A stretch of DNA of 54,454 bases, from assembly GCA_003563915.1 (NCBI GenBank), contig PWTE01000246.1, forward strand, positions 1 through 54,454. The letters run 5' to 3'. Under the pieces are notes generated by a model. It did no database searches. It had not been told where the DNA came from and saw nothing but the letters and a program-made list of their open reading frames with translations. The translations under genes were made by a program, and so were the position numbers. The stretch comes from Nitriliruptoraceae bacterium (GTDB taxonomy: Bacteria > Actinomycetota > Nitriliruptoria > Nitriliruptorales > Nitriliruptoraceae). Below are positions 32,525 to 42,496 of the stretch, in pieces (positions within the stretch are counted from its first letter, which is position 1; every line of letters starts with the position of its first letter).

Positions 32525-33271
32525 TCACGGGGAACCGGTCAACCGCGCGATCGCTTCCATCACCGCCTCTGGCCGTTCCCGCTGCACCGAGTGCCCCACA
32601 CCGTCGACCACGCTGGCGGTCACCCGGTCCCCGGCCGCTCGCACCACCTCGGCGATCGTGCTGGGGTTCAGCATCGCCCCCTGGGCCGGGTCCGCAGCGA
32701 GCAGGTGGACCTTGCCGGACCACCGCGGCACCGTCCACCGGACGTCCCACGGATCGTTGTGGTCGAGCACCGCGTCGACGACATCGGGTGTGACCAGCCC
32801 GAGCGCCAGGACCTTGCGCTGCACGTCACGCGGGGACCAGGTGGGGTGGGAGGCCTGGATCGCCGCAGCATCCGTGGTCTGGAGTTCGGCGTGGATCGCC
32901 GCACGCAACGGTCCTCGCTGGTGGGCCGGCAGGTCGAGCACCGGGTCGATCAACAGCGTCGCTGGCAGGTGCTGCTGCCCGGCGAGCACCGCCGCGATCG
33001 ACCCGCCCAGCGAGTGGCCGACGACCAGGTCCCAACCCTCACCGAGCTGTGCGACGTCCGCCGCGAGGGTCGTGACCCGGTGATCGACCGCCGAGGGGCT
33101 GCGACCGTGGCTGCGCAGGTCGGGAGCGATCACGAGGTAGCCGGCGTCCGCCAGGTCGCTGGCGATACGCCACCAGGTACCACCGTCCGACGTCAGCCCG
33201 TGCAGGAGCAGCGCCCGCCGCGCACCCGCGGGGTTCCAGACGTGGGTCTGCAGACGCAGCGGCGTGGTCAC
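32525..33271 (-). CDS. Alpha/beta-fold hydrolase
   Basis: A 248-residue serine hydrolase. It has LLLHGLTSDGGTWW (oxyanion strand), GHSLGG with the nucleophile Ser, and VGHSVQRERP carrying the catalytic His; the acid is probably in the LLAADPAQG region. The substrate is unknown; small ester or amide hydrolysis is typical. It is probably co-transcribed with trpS upstream (14-bp gap). The GTG at 33271 lacks a strong ribosome-binding site. Confidence 0.87.
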   Translation of the reverse strand: MTTPLRLQTHVWNPAGARRALLLHGLTSDGGTWWRIASDLADAGYLVIAPDLRSHGRSPSAVDHRVTTLAADVAQLGEGWDLVVGHSLGGSIAAVLAGQQHLPATLLIDPVLDLPAHQRGPLRAAIHAELQTTDAAAIQASHPTWSPRDVQRKVLALGLVTPDVVDAVLDHNDPWDVRWTVPRWSGKVHLLAADPAQGAMLNPSTIAEVVRAAGDRVTASVVDGVGHSVQRERPEAVMEAIARLTGSP

Positions 33272-33285
33272 CTGCGTTCACCCCG

Positions 33286-34287
33286 TCAGGCCGGGGGCAG
33301 CAGGCCGACCGCAGCCTTCGCCCTCGCCAGGGTCGGCGCCGCTACCTCGCGTGCTCGAGCCGCGCCATCTGCGAGCACACGCTCCACCTCAGCCGGGTCG
33401 GCCGCGAGTTCGTGGTAGCGCTGTTGGATGGGCCGGAGCAGTTCCACGACCGCCTCGGCGACGGCCGCCTTGAACACGCCGTAGCCCTGACCGTCGTACT
33501 CGGCCGCCAGATCGTCAGCGCTCCGGCCGGTCGCCACCGCCAGGATCTCCAGCAGGTTCGACACCCCGGGCTTCTCGACCCGATCGTGCCGGATGTCCGT
33601 GGCGGAGTCGGTGACGGCGCTCTTGACCTTCTTCGTGATACGTGCCGGATCGTCCAGCAGGTTGACGATGCCCTTGTCGGTCGACGCCGACTTGGACATC
33701 TTGTTGGTGGGTTCCTGCAGGTCCATCACCCGCGCTGCCGCTGGCGGATGGATCGCCTTCGGCAGGGTGAAGACCTCGTCACGGAACCGGTGGTTGAAAC
33801 GCTGGCCGATGTCGCGTGCCAGTTCGATGTGGTGGCGCTGGTCCTCGCCGACCGGCACCTCGTCGGCGTGGTAGAGCAGGATGTCCGCGGCCTGCAGGAC
33901 CGGGTAGTCGAACAACCCGACGCTGACCGACTCGCCCTTGCCCTCCGACTTCTCCTTGAACTGCGGCATCTTGCGCAGTTCGCCGAACCCGGCGACGCAG
34001 TTGAACAACCAGGTGCACTCGGCGTGCTCGTGCAGGTGCGACTGGACGAACAGGATCGAGCGCGCGGGATCGATGCCCACCGCCAACAGCAGCGTCGTCG
34101 TGTCCAGGGTCCGCTGCGTCAGCGTCGTGGGATCGTGCTCCGCCGGGGAGGTGATCGCGTGGAGATCGACCACGCAGTACACGCAGTCGGCCCGATCCTG
34201 GAAGCCGACCCAGTTGATGAGCGCACCGAGGTAGTTGCCGAGGTGGAGGTCACCCGTAGGTTGGATGCCGGAGAAGACGCGAGTCAC
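33286..34287 (-). CDS. trpS: Tryptophanyl-tRNA synthetase
   Basis: A 333-residue class I synthetase that charges tRNA-Trp. The HIGH-type motif is HLGN at 15-18 and the KMSKS loop is at 196-200. GEDQRHHIELARDI and the central Rossmann segments are family hallmarks. Size is normal. The GTG at 34287 has GAGG about nine bases upstream, inside a run following the -10 box at 34323. Confidence 0.96.
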   Translation of the reverse strand: MTRVFSGIQPTGDLHLGNYLGALINWVGFQDRADCVYCVVDLHAITSPAEHDPTTLTQRTLDTTTLLLAVGIDPARSILFVQSHLHEHAECTWLFNCVAGFGELRKMPQFKEKSEGKGESVSVGLFDYPVLQAADILLYHADEVPVGEDQRHHIELARDIGQRFNHRFRDEVFTLPKAIHPPAAARVMDLQEPTNKMSKSASTDKGIVNLLDDPARITKKVKSAVTDSATDIRHDRVEKPGVSNLLEILAVATGRSADDLAAEYDGQGYGVFKAAVAEAVVELLRPIQQRYHELAADPAEVERVLADGAARAREVAAPTLARAKAAVGLLPPA

Positions 34288-34322
34288 GTCGAAGACCTCA
34301 CGAGGAAGTGGGAGAGGCGCGC

Positions 34323-34328
34323 ACCGTA
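34323..34328 (-). promoter_or_regulatory. -10 box (TACGGT) for trpS
   Basis: TACGGT on the minus strand, 36 nt before the trpS GTG. Confidence 0.35.
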
Positions 34329-34355
34329 GCGCCGCACCGTCGCAACGCCGGGCGG

Positions 34356-35345
34356 CTAGAGCATGTCGCTGACCGCGTCACGCTCCTCCTCGAGTTCGGC
34401 GACCGTGGACCCGAGCTTGGCCTGGGTGAACCCGGAGAGCTCGAGCCCCTCGACGATCCGGTAGGCGCCGGCGCCGTCGGTCGTGACGGGGAACCCGCAG
34501 ATGAGCCCTTCCGGGACCCCGTAGGAGCCGTCGGACGGTACCGCCATCGACACCCAGTCACCCTCCGGGGTGGGCTTGCCTCCACACCAGTTGGCGACGT
34601 GGTCGATGAGCGCGTTCGCCGCGGACGCGGCTGAGGACGCGCCACGCGCGTCGATGATCGCCTTACCCCGCTGCTGCACCGTGCTGAGGAACTCGCCCTC
34701 CAGCCACCCGCGATCCTCGATCACGTCGGTGAGCGGCTGACCGCCGATCCTGGCGTTGTCGAAGTCGGGGACCATCGTGGGTGAGTGGTTGCCCCAGACC
34801 GCCAGGTTGGTCACCTCGGCGACCGAGACCCCTGCCTTGTTCGCCAGCTGGCTCTTGGCCCGGTTCTCGTCCAGGCGCACCATCGCGCTGAACCGCTCGG
34901 TCGGCACACCCTCGGCGTTGGCGGCGGCGATGAGCGCGTTGGTGTTCGCCGGGTTCCCGACCACCGCGACCTTCAGGTCGTCGGCCGCGTTGTCCGCCAG
35001 GGCACGCCCCTGCCCGGTGAAGATCGCGCCGTTGTCCTTGAGCAGGTCCGCGCGCTCCATCCCGGGTCCCCGAGGCTTCGCGCCGACCAGACACGCCACG
35101 TTCGTCCCGTCGAACGCCTCGGCGGCATCGTCGGTCAGGGTCATCCCGGCGAGCAGCGGGAAGGCGCCGTCCTCGAGCTCCATGGCCACACCCTGCAGAG
35201 CATCCAGCGCCGGCGTGATCTCGAGCAGTTGCAGGTGGACGGGGGTGTCCGGTCCGAACATCTGTCCCGAGGCGATCCGGAACACCAGCGCGTACCCGAT
35301 CTGACCGGCAGCTCCGGTTACGGCGACACGGACGGGGGTGCTCAT
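34356..35345 (-). CDS. mdh: Malate dehydrogenase
   Basis: A 329-residue NAD-dependent enzyme. It has [14 protein letters not shown] (nucleotide loop), [15 protein letters not shown] with the substrate Arg residues, [12 protein letters not shown] and [11 protein letters not shown] carrying the catalytic His. It is the cytosolic-type, 330-residue form found in actinobacteria. It completes the succinate-to-oxaloacetate segment begun by Sdh. ATG at 35345 with GGAGGAG upstream and a TAGGAT box 34 nt before it. Confidence 0.96.
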   Translation of the reverse strand: MSTPVRVAVTGAAGQIGYALVFRIASGQMFGPDTPVHLQLLEITPALDALQGVAMELEDGAFPLLAGMTLTDDAAEAFDGTNVACLVGAKPRGPGMERADLLKDNGAIFTGQGRALADNAADDLKVAVVGNPANTNALIAAANAEGVPTERFSAMVRLDENRAKSQLANKAGVSVAEVTNLAVWGNHSPTMVPDFDNARIGGQPLTDVIEDRGWLEGEFLSTVQQRGKAIIDARGASSAASAANALIDHVANWCGGKPTPEGDWVSMAVPSDGSYGVPEGLICGFPVTTDGAGAYRIVEGLELSGFTQAKLGSTVAELEEERDAVSDML

Positions 35346-35378
35346 CAGGACTCCTCCAGCGACGTCGACATCGTCCCG

Positions 35379-35384
35379 ATCCTA
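35379..35384 (-). promoter_or_regulatory. -10 box (TAGGAT) for mdh
   Basis: TAGGAT on the minus strand, 34 nt before the mdh ATG. Confidence 0.4.
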
Positions 35385-35420
35385 CTGTCCCACGGTGCCG
35401 GTACGGCAGCCGAGGTGAGC

Positions 35421-38069
35421 TCACGCCGGAACGGGGCGATCCGGCAGGGCCGGTGGCTCGCCGAAGACCGAACCGAGCTCCTGACGTCCCGCGATGCCGA
35501 GCTTGTCGTAGACGCCGGCGAGCCGGTTGTCGACGGTCCGCGACGACAAGCCCAAGCGGACCGCGATCTCACGGCTGGTCATCCCGCGCGCCGCGAGCAG
35601 CGCGATCTCGCGCTCACGTGGGGTCAGGGGCGGCGCATCCCGCAGCTCGGCGATGGCGGGGGTCGCGGCTCCGGCGTCTGCCGGCAGGATCTCCCGAGCC
35701 AGTGCGGCGACCTGCCGGACCCGTCGGGCCTCGCCCCCACGCCGGAGCGCGGTGGTCGCCTGCGCTGCGGCTTCGGCGCCGAGCAGTCGGTACCCGTGCG
35801 CCGCGAACCGACGTGCCACCTCGACCAGCGCATCCACATCGCCGGCGACGAGTGCCGAGGCATGCGCCGCCTGCACGGTCACGGCGGTACCCGGGGCCTG
35901 CACGGCCAGGGCGGCCAGTCGCGTCTCGGCGAGCTGTGGCGCTCCGAGACGCACGGCCAGGTGCCAGGCCTCACCCGCCCAGAGGAGGATGCCGTCCTCA
36001 CGCGCCCGGTCGCCGGCCTCGACCGCCAGGTCGGCGGCACGCGCCAGACCGGGCCCTCCGACCGCGACGAAGGCAGCGACCAGGTCCAACCGCGATCGGA
36101 ACCGTGGCAGGGCACGGGCCTCGGGTGCGACCTCGGCGAGACGCGCCTCCGCCAGATCGAGACGCCCGCACACCGCGGCCGCGTAGGCCGCCTCGATCTG
36201 GGCCAGGGGCCGACTCCCCGTGACATCGACCTGCGACAGCAACCGAGCCGCTTCCACAGCGGCGTCGTAGCTGCGCCGGGGGTGCCCCTCGTAGAGCCAC
36301 AGCTGTGCCCGCAGGAAGGTCCAGAACCCCGAGAGATCGCCACGCCCGAGTTCCAGCGAGCGTTGCAGGTGTTCGTCCACGCGCCGTCGCGCAGCAGCGA
36401 GGTCGCCGGCACTCAGATCGGCCGCGTAGAGGTTCGCATGGAGCAGGTCCTCGACCGCCGGCAGGACGTTCCGGCCCTGCTCGACGAGTGGCCAGGCTTC
36501 CTGGACCGACGCCCTCGCGGCTTCGGGGAGGAGCATGAGCGCCTGGGTCATCGAGGTCGCCACCAGCGCGAGCAGTCGAGTGCGATGACTGGCGTGCCCG
36601 TCGGAGATGAGCGGCTGCGCGGCTCGCGCTACGAGGGGGAGGTTGCCCGCCGTCATGTGGAGCAGCGCCAGCTCCCCCACCAGAGCATCACGTGAACCCG
36701 CAGGCGTGGAGGCGAGCTCGAGCTGCGCCTCGAGCAACCCCACGGCCTGTTCGTACCGTCCACCATGGAAGTGCCACGCGTGGGCCAGGGCGACCACGGC
36801 CCAGGTCCGCGCCGCGTGGTCCGGAGCCAGCTCCGCGGCCCGCCGCAAGCACCTCTCGGCCTCCGAGAGGTCGCCGAGGGCAGCCAACGCCGAACCGACC
36901 GTCGCGAGTGCGTCGTGGGACTCCGCGAGCTCGAGGGATGCTCGGCCCAGCCGCGCAGCCAGGGCGTACGCCGTCCGGACGAGGGCGAGACGGGCCGCAT
37001 CCGCCAGCTCGTCCGCCGTCGCCAGGCCCGCCTCCAGGCGCCACGTGGCCAGCCGCAGCGGATCGACGACCGCCCCCCTGACGGCCTCGTGGGCGGCCAC
37101 GAGCTGTCTCGCGACCTCGGGACCTCGCGCTGCCGACAGTTCCGCGCGGAGCACCTCGCCGTACAGGGGGTGCGCCAGCTCCACGTTCACACGCGACGCC
37201 GACGACCCGACGACCCGCAGGAGACCCCTGCGTTCCAGTGCTTCGAGGCGTTCCGGGCCGATCACGACCGCGGCGACCTGCGCGTCGAGTGGTTCACCGC
37301 TCGCGATCGACTCCGTCGCGTGACGCAGGTCGTCGCTCACCCGAGCCAGCCGGTCGGCGACCAGGTCGATCAGGCGCGGGGAGATGCGCAGTTCGCCCTC
37401 GAGGCTCCAGTACCCGTCCAGGTGGATCAGGTGCCCGTCATCACGCAGACACAGCAGGAGCTCACGGAGCTCGAGCGGGTTGCCCTGCGTCCACCGCCAC
37501 AGCTCGGCAGCGGTGCGGCCGTCCACCGGCGCGCCGAGCAGGGCGCCGGCAAGGTCCGTCGTCGCCGTCCGGTTGAGAGGCGCGAGGTCGAGCCGTTCGC
37601 AGCCGAGGTCCTTCCAGAGGGCAACCACGGCGGGAGGGACCGACTCACCGCTGCGAACCGTCGCCACCACCGTCACGACCTGTCCGGCGACAAGCTGGTG
37701 CACGAGGCCGGACGAGACCTCGTCGAGCAGGTGGGCATCATCGATCAGCAGCAGGGTCTGACGCTCCTTCGGCCCGCGCAGCGCCTCCACGACGTGGGCG
37801 TAGACCGACGCCGTGAGGTCCGCGCCACCCACGACCTCGCCGAGTCCGGGAGCCACCTGCACGAACGGACCCAGGGGGACGGTGGCTGCCCCGGCGGTCA
37901 CGTTCACCCGGTGCACGACGACCTCGGGGGAGACCTGCTCCGCCACCTCGATGGCCAAGCGGGACTTGCCGACACCCGCGGGGCCGACCAGCACCGCGCC
38001 CTTCCGGCCCGCGACGGAGAGCAGGAGCTGTCCCAGCTCCCCGGTACGGCCGATCAGCTGCGCATGCAC
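35421..38069 (-). CDS. LAL-type regulator: AAA ATPase with C-terminal LuxR HTH
   Basis: An 882-residue transcriptional regulator. The N-terminal ATPase has Walker A GPAGVGKS (29-36) and Walker B TLLLIDDAH (105-113). A long helical, TPR-like middle (about 400-800) would bind a signal or partner. The last 70 residues form a LuxR helix-turn-helix (LTPREREIALLAARGMTSREIAVRLGLSSRTVDNRL). Such LAL proteins act as pathway-specific activators. The chosen start, GTG at 38069, is seven bases after a TAGCGT box, so a leaderless mRNA is likely. A perfect 20-bp palindrome at 38183-38202 in the divergent region is its best candidate binding site. The ligand and regulon are unknown; the divergent lipoprotein gene is the likely target. 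Confidence 0.87.
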   Translation of the reverse strand: MHAQLIGRTGELGQLLLSVAGRKGAVLVGPAGVGKSRLAIEVAEQVSPEVVVHRVNVTAGAATVPLGPFVQVAPGLGEVVGGADLTASVYAHVVEALRGPKERQTLLLIDDAHLLDEVSSGLVHQLVAGQVVTVVATVRSGESVPPAVVALWKDLGCERLDLAPLNRTATTDLAGALLGAPVDGRTAAELWRWTQGNPLELRELLLCLRDDGHLIHLDGYWSLEGELRISPRLIDLVADRLARVSDDLRHATESIASGEPLDAQVAAVVIGPERLEALERRGLLRVVGSSASRVNVELAHPLYGEVLRAELSAARGPEVARQLVAAHEAVRGAVVDPLRLATWRLEAGLATADELADAARLALVRTAYALAARLGRASLELAESHDALATVGSALAALGDLSEAERCLRRAAELAPDHAARTWAVVALAHAWHFHGGRYEQAVGLLEAQLELASTPAGSRDALVGELALLHMTAGNLPLVARAAQPLISDGHASHRTRLLALVATSMTQALMLLPEAARASVQEAWPLVEQGRNVLPAVEDLLHANLYAADLSAGDLAAARRRVDEHLQRSLELGRGDLSGFWTFLRAQLWLYEGHPRRSYDAAVEAARLLSQVDVTGSRPLAQIEAAYAAAVCGRLDLAEARLAEVAPEARALPRFRSRLDLVAAFVAVGGPGLARAADLAVEAGDRAREDGILLWAGEAWHLAVRLGAPQLAETRLAALAVQAPGTAVTVQAAHASALVAGDVDALVEVARRFAAHGYRLLGAEAAAQATTALRRGGEARRVRQVAALAREILPADAGAATPAIAELRDAPPLTPREREIALLAARGMTSREIAVRLGLSSRTVDNRLAGVYDKLGIAGRQELGSVFGEPPALPDRPVPA

Positions 38070-38076
38070 GCACGGA

Positions 38077-38082
38077 ACGCTA
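38077..38082 (-). promoter_or_regulatory. -10 box (TAGCGT) giving a leaderless LuxR-regulator mRNA
   Basis: TAGCGT on the minus strand ends seven bases before the GTG at 38069. Confidence 0.45.
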
Positions 38083-38182
38083 GGCCCAACCTTCCTCCGC
38101 ACCGTCCCTCTGGTTGCGCCACCGTCAACGGCCGCACGCTCTGCGCACGCTGGGACGTGTCGCCGGTCGCGGACGGCGCAGA

Positions 38183-38202
38183 TGGAGTAGCCGGCTACTC
38201 CA
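38183..38202. promoter_or_regulatory. 20-bp perfect palindrome, LuxR-type operator candidate
   Basis: TGGAGTAGCCGGCTACTCCA is its own reverse complement. It stands 113 bp before the LuxR gene and 78 bp before the lipoprotein gene, and has the length and symmetry of a lux box. Confidence 0.6.
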
Positions 38203-38280
38203 CCGCACGAGCCGTGATAGGGGCAGGATGCAGGAGCGCGTGGGGCGCACGGCCCAAGCAGGACGAACGGGAGGGGCGAC

Positions 38281-39036
38281 ATGGGGACCGCGCAGGTAGG
38301 CGGCTACCGGAGGGGCGGACCGAGGGGCCGGGTCGCGGCGGCCGCCTCGCTGGCTGGGCTCGTGCTGCTGCTCGGGGCCTGCGGCGCCGAGGCGCCCGAA
38401 CCGCCAGCATCCGACGCGGACGATCCAACGGCTGCTGCCACCGAAGCTCCACCGGAACCTGAGGGCGCCACCCCGACGGACGACCTCCCCTCTGAGGACG
38501 ACCCCGAGGAGACGGCCCTCTCCGAGGAGGTCCCGAGCACGGCATCGAGCGGTACGGGGACGGCGACGGTCACCGTGGACGGCGAGACCTCCTCGTTCGT
38601 CGTGATCACGTGTGCTCTCGCCCCCGACGAGGACCCCAGCGGGCTGCTGGAGTTCGGTGGCTCCGCGGTCTCCCCCGAGACCCCGTCTGCGGTGATCGCC
38701 GAGGCGCTACGAGGCCGCGCGGCGGACGACGGGTCCGATCCGGATGCGACGATGGCCCGTAACGCGGAGAACACCGAGACCTTCCTGCAGTACGGTCCGG
38801 TGTTCACCTGGCAGCGGTGGCTCGATGCGGACGACCTGCCCGAGGACCTCGCCTTCCTGGCCGGGGACATCGTCGCCCTCGCCCTCACCGAGACCGATGC
38901 CTGGCTGGCCGACTCCTCCAGAGGGTTCATCGAACGTGACGGGCGCAGCTTCCGCGCCTCGATCGACGCGGTGAAGATCGGCGAGGGCCTGGGAGAGGTC
39001 GCTGACGAACTCTCGTTCGAGGCGACCTGCCCGTGA
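38281..39036 (+). CDS. Putative lipoprotein, LpqH-like (unknown function)
   Basis: A 251-residue exported protein. The signal peptide ends in the lipobox LLLGAC. Residues 35-90 are acidic and proline-rich, a disordered tether. The folded part has a TATVTVDGETSSFVVITC strand and ends in LSFEATCP; paired cysteines at these places recall the mycobacterial LpqH (19-kDa antigen) fold, a suggestion only. An internal helical stretch (ETFLQYGPVFTWQRWL) is not typical of LpqH. It is divergent from the LuxR gene and 6 bp from convergent folD. ATG preceded by GGGAGGGG. Confidence 0.8.
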   Translation: MGTAQVGGYRRGGPRGRVAAAASLAGLVLLLGACGAEAPEPPASDADDPTAAATEAPPEPEGATPTDDLPSEDDPEETALSEEVPSTASSGTGTATVTVDGETSSFVVITCALAPDEDPSGLLEFGGSAVSPETPSAVIAEALRGRAADDGSDPDATMARNAENTETFLQYGPVFTWQRWLDADDLPEDLAFLAGDIVALALTETDAWLADSSRGFIERDGRSFRASIDAVKIGEGLGEVADELSFEATCP

Positions 39037-39042
39037 CGGACG

Positions 39043-39915
39043 TCAGCGCCGCGGCAGACCCCGTCGAGACCGCGCTGCCTCCAGCGTGTTCTGGAGCAGC
39101 ATGGTGACCGTCATCGGCCCGACGCCGCCGGGGACCGGGGTGATGGCATCGGCGACCTCGGCGACCTCGGCGAAGGCGACGTCGCCGACGAGCTTGCCCT
39201 CGTCGTTGCGGTTGGTGCCGACGTCGATCACCACGGTTCCCGGGGAGACGTACTCAGCCGTGATGAGCCCGGCGACCCCGACCGCCGCGATCAGGACGTC
39301 AGCGCCGCGGCACACCGCGGCCAGGTCCCGCGTACGTGAGTGCGCCAGGGTGACCGTGGCATCGCGCCCCTTCAACGTCAGCATCACCGACAGCGGGCGG
39401 CCGACCAGGTTGGACCGACCGACGATCACCACGTTGGCGCCCGAGGTCTCCACGCCGGCGTGGTCGAGGATCTCCAGCACGCCGTACGGCGTGCAGGACA
39501 GGAACGTCGGATCTCCGACGGCCAGGCGCCCCGCGGTGTAGGGGTTGAGCGCGTCGACATCCTTCGCGGGCAGGATCAGCTCCTGGATCGGCTGCGGGTC
39601 GAGGTGGTCGGGCAGCGGCAGTTGGACCAGGATCCCGTCGATCGCCTCGTCCTCGTTGAGTTCGCGGACGACCTGTTCGAGATCCTCCTGCGAGGTCTCG
39701 GCCGGCAGGCGGATCTGGCGGGAGTGCATCCCGGCAGCTTCGCTGGCCCGGTGCTTCATCCCGACGTAGACCTCCGACGCCGGGTCGTCCCCGACCAGGA
39801 CGGCCGCCAGTCCCGGCACGATGCCGTGCTCCCCGGTCAGCGCGGCAACGTCTGCGGCGATCCGTTCCCGTACCTCGGCGGCCAGCGCCTTGCCGTCGAT
39901 CACCCGTGCGCTCAT
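39043..39915 (-). CDS. folD: Methylenetetrahydrofolate dehydrogenase/cyclohydrolase
   Basis: A 290-residue bifunctional enzyme that interconverts 5,10-methylene-THF and 10-formyl-THF. It has [14 protein letters not shown] (catalytic Lys region), [26 protein letters not shown] and the NADP loop [30 protein letters not shown] is the C-terminal signature. 10-formyl-THF feeds the PurH and PurN reactions encoded just upstream. The ATG at 39915 has GGGAG about eight bases upstream. Confidence 0.96.
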   Translation of the reverse strand: MSARVIDGKALAAEVRERIAADVAALTGEHGIVPGLAAVLVGDDPASEVYVGMKHRASEAAGMHSRQIRLPAETSQEDLEQVVRELNEDEAIDGILVQLPLPDHLDPQPIQELILPAKDVDALNPYTAGRLAVGDPTFLSCTPYGVLEILDHAGVETSGANVVIVGRSNLVGRPLSVMLTLKGRDATVTLAHSRTRDLAAVCRGADVLIAAVGVAGLITAEYVSPGTVVIDVGTNRNDEGKLVGDVAFAEVAEVADAITPVPGGVGPMTVTMLLQNTLEAARSRRGLPRR

Positions 39916-40011
39916 CTGTCCATCTCCCTGTGGTCGCGTCCCGTTGATCGGATCGGTCCCCTCGCCTGTACCGGTGGCCCGTGATGTCGACGCGCACGGC
40001 GACGCGAGGCC

Positions 40012-41550
40012 TCAGTGGCGGAAGTGCCGCCGCCCCGTCAGCACCATCGCGATGCCGTGCTCGTTCGCCGCGGCGATGACCTCCTCGTCCCGCACCGAGC
40101 CGCCGGGCTGGACGATAGCGGTCACACCCGCCTGCGCGGCGGCATCCGGCCCGTCCCGGAAGGGGAAGAACGCGTCGCTGGCCAACACGGACCCAACGTG
40201 CCGTTCACCGGAGCGTTCCACGGCCAGACGCACGCTGTCGACCCGGCTCATCTGACCGGCGCCGACCCCGACGACCTGCCGATCCTTGACCAGCACGATC
40301 GCGTTGGACTTGGTGTGCTTGCAGGCGGTCCAGGCGAACCGCAGGTCGGTGAGCACCCCCTCGTCCGGGTGGGTCTCGGTGACGACCTCCCAGTCCTCCC
40401 AGGGTTCGATGCCCACGTCGGCATCCTGGACCAGCAGCCCGCCGGCGACGCTGCGCAGTTGTCGTCCTCGCAGCGGACGTTCGGCCGAGGGCATGCGCAG
40501 CAGGCGCAGGTTGGTCTTGCCCGTCAGCACCTCCAGCGCGTCGTCGTCGAACCCCGGCGCGATCACCACCTCGGTGAACACCTCGATGATGCGCTCAGCC
40601 GTTCCGCGATCGATCGGCCGGTTGGCCGCGACGATCCCCCCGAACGCGCTGACGGGGTCGCCCTCCAGCGCCCGGGCGTAGGCCGTCGGGAGATCGTCGG
40701 CCTCGGCGTACCCGGCCGGGTTGGTGTGCTTGATGATCGCGACGCCGGGCGCCTCGAGGTCGATGGCCATACCCCAAGCGGCATCCGTGTCGAGCAGGTT
40801 GTTGTAGGACAGCTCCTTGCCGTGCAGCTGCTCGGCCGCGGCGAGGCCGACCGCGGCACCGTGGGTGTAGAAGGCCGCCTGCTGGTGGGGGTTCTCGCCG
40901 TAGCGCAGGACCGCCCGCCGCGGCAGGGCCAGCGACAGTTGCTCCGGGAAGGCGTCGTCACGCTGGAACCAGGTCGCGACCGCGGCGTCGTAGGCCGCGG
41001 TGTGCCGGAACGCCACGCTCGCCAACCGCCGCCGCAGCGCAGTGGTGAGTCCACCGTGCTCGCGGAGCTCCGCCACCACCTCGGCGTAGTCACCCGGATC
41101 GACGACCACGCCCACCGAGCCGTGGTTCTTGGCCGCTGCCCGGACCATGGTGGGACCGCCGATGTCGATCATCTCGATGACCGCGTCGTCACTGGCTCCC
41201 GATGCGACGGTCTGCTCGAAGGGGTAGAGGTTGACGACCACGAGGTCGATGGCGGTGACCCCGAGCTCGTCGAGCTGCGCGACGTGCTCCGGGTTGGTCC
41301 GATCGGCGAGCACCCCGGCATGCACGTGGGGGTGCAGGGTCTTGACCCGCCCGTCGAGGCATTCGGGGAAGCCGGTGACGTCGGTCACCTCGGTGACGGC
41401 GATCCCGGCGTCACGGATCACGCCGGCGGTCGAGCCGGTGGAGACGATCTCGATGTCCAACCCGGCGAGGGTCGCGGCCAGCTCGGCGACCCCCTCCTTG
41501 TCGAAGCAGCTGATCACGGCCCGGCGCACGGGCGCAACGTCGGTGGTCAC
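40012..41550 (-). CDS. purH: Bifunctional AICAR transformylase / IMP cyclohydrolase
   Basis: A 512-residue enzyme for the last two steps of IMP synthesis. The N-terminal IMP cyclohydrolase domain has [41 protein letters not shown] and [13 protein letters not shown]. The C-terminal formyltransferase has [49 protein letters not shown] and the final [27 protein letters not shown]. The stop and following folD are 96 bp apart. The GTG at 41550 has GGAG and lies 3 bp after the purN stop; one operon. Confidence 0.97.
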   Translation of the reverse strand: MTTDVAPVRRAVISCFDKEGVAELAATLAGLDIEIVSTGSTAGVIRDAGIAVTEVTDVTGFPECLDGRVKTLHPHVHAGVLADRTNPEHVAQLDELGVTAIDLVVVNLYPFEQTVASGASDDAVIEMIDIGGPTMVRAAAKNHGSVGVVVDPGDYAEVVAELREHGGLTTALRRRLASVAFRHTAAYDAAVATWFQRDDAFPEQLSLALPRRAVLRYGENPHQQAAFYTHGAAVGLAAAEQLHGKELSYNNLLDTDAAWGMAIDLEAPGVAIIKHTNPAGYAEADDLPTAYARALEGDPVSAFGGIVAANRPIDRGTAERIIEVFTEVVIAPGFDDDALEVLTGKTNLRLLRMPSAERPLRGRQLRSVAGGLLVQDADVGIEPWEDWEVVTETHPDEGVLTDLRFAWTACKHTKSNAIVLVKDRQVVGVGAGQMSRVDSVRLAVERSGERHVGSVLASDAFFPFRDGPDAAAQAGVTAIVQPGGSVRDEEVIAAANEHGIAMVLTGRRHFRH

Positions 41551-41553
41551 GGG

Positions 41554-42225
41554 TCACTCCTGGTCGGTGAGGGGCGGGGCGGCTGACGGTTCCGGGGCGG
41601 GCAGGACCGTCACGGTGCGACCATCGACCCGCAGCTGCCCTCGGCAGAGCAGGCCGACGCAGGTCGGGAACAGGTCGTGCTCGACGGTCTTGATGCGTTC
41701 GTGGAGCCGCTCTTCGTCATCGTCGGGACGCACCTCAACAGCCCGCTGCGCGATGATCGGGCCGTGGTCGACCAGTTCGTCGACGAGGTGGACGGTCGAG
41801 CCGGTCAGCTTCACGCCATGTTCCAGCGCCTCACGGACCGCGTGGGCGCCGCGGAAGGCCGGCAGCAACGACGGGTGGGTGTTGATGACCCGACCGGGCC
41901 AGCCGTCGAGGAAGGTCGCCGACAGGATCTTCATGAACCCCGCCAGCACCACGACGTCCGGCCGCTGCTCGGCGACGTCGTGACGGAGCGCCTGCTCCCA
42001 CGCCTCCCGGTCCGGGTGGTCACGGAGCCGCTGCACGACGGTGGGGATCCCCGCTTCGCGCGCGCGGGTCAGTCCGAGAGCATCGTCGCGGTCGGCGCCG
42101 ACCACCACCACCTCGCCACCGAAGCCGGGCTCGTGTGCGATGCGGTCCAGCAGGGCCTGCAGGTTCGAGCCGCTGCCCGAGACCAGCACCGCGATGCGCG
42201 CAGGCGTAGCGGACCGCGCGGTCAC
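41554..42225 (-). CDS. purN: Phosphoribosylglycinamide formyltransferase
   Basis: A 223-residue enzyme that transfers a formyl group from 10-formyl-THF to glycinamide ribonucleotide. It has IAVLVSGSGSNLQALLD, the catalytic stretch VINTHPSLLPAFRGAHAV (Asn and His) and GSTVHLVDELVDHGPII (Asp). The start is the GTG at 42225, with GGAGG nine bases upstream; the longer open frame runs through the promoter region. A C-terminal extension rich in Pro/Ala is not conserved in the family. Confidence 0.95.
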   Translation of the reverse strand: MTARSATPARIAVLVSGSGSNLQALLDRIAHEPGFGGEVVVVGADRDDALGLTRAREAGIPTVVQRLRDHPDREAWEQALRHDVAEQRPDVVVLAGFMKILSATFLDGWPGRVINTHPSLLPAFRGAHAVREALEHGVKLTGSTVHLVDELVDHGPIIAQRAVEVRPDDDEERLHERIKTVEHDLFPTCVGLLCRGQLRVDGRTVTVLPAPEPSAAPPLTDQE

Positions 42226-42268
42226 GGTGACGTCCTCCTCGGCTCCGACATCGGCGGGTCGGGTGCGG

Positions 42269-42274
42269 AGCCTA
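42269..42274 (-). promoter_or_regulatory. -10 box (TAGGCT) for purN-purH
   Basis: TAGGCT on the minus strand, 44 nt before the purN GTG. Confidence 0.4.
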
Positions 42275-42381
42275 CTCACCCGAACGGGCCGGCCACCGGG
42301 TGACGTGCCCGGAGACGCCGCCCCGTCCGAAGGGACAGGGTCACGGAGTCCGGCGGTCGCGCACATCACGGCGCGGCGAGC

Positions 42382-42387
42382 TAGCCT
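42382..42387 (+). promoter_or_regulatory. Possible -10 box (TAGCCT) for the NlpC/P60 gene
   Basis: TAGCCT, about 110 nt before the GTG at 42497. Confidence 0.35.
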
Positions 42388-42496
42388 TCCGGGCCGGCTG
42401 TCGTGGCCTCGCGTCCGACCGATGCGTTCGCGCTGGGCCCTGCACCGTCGCCTCCATGACCCCACGCTCGACCGTCGCCCGACCTCTGGAGCGCCC

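Noticed and set aside
34785-38462. Long plus-strand open frames antisense to mdh and the LuxR-type regulator
   Set aside because: No domain pattern, Arg-rich composition, and full-length conserved proteins on the other strand.
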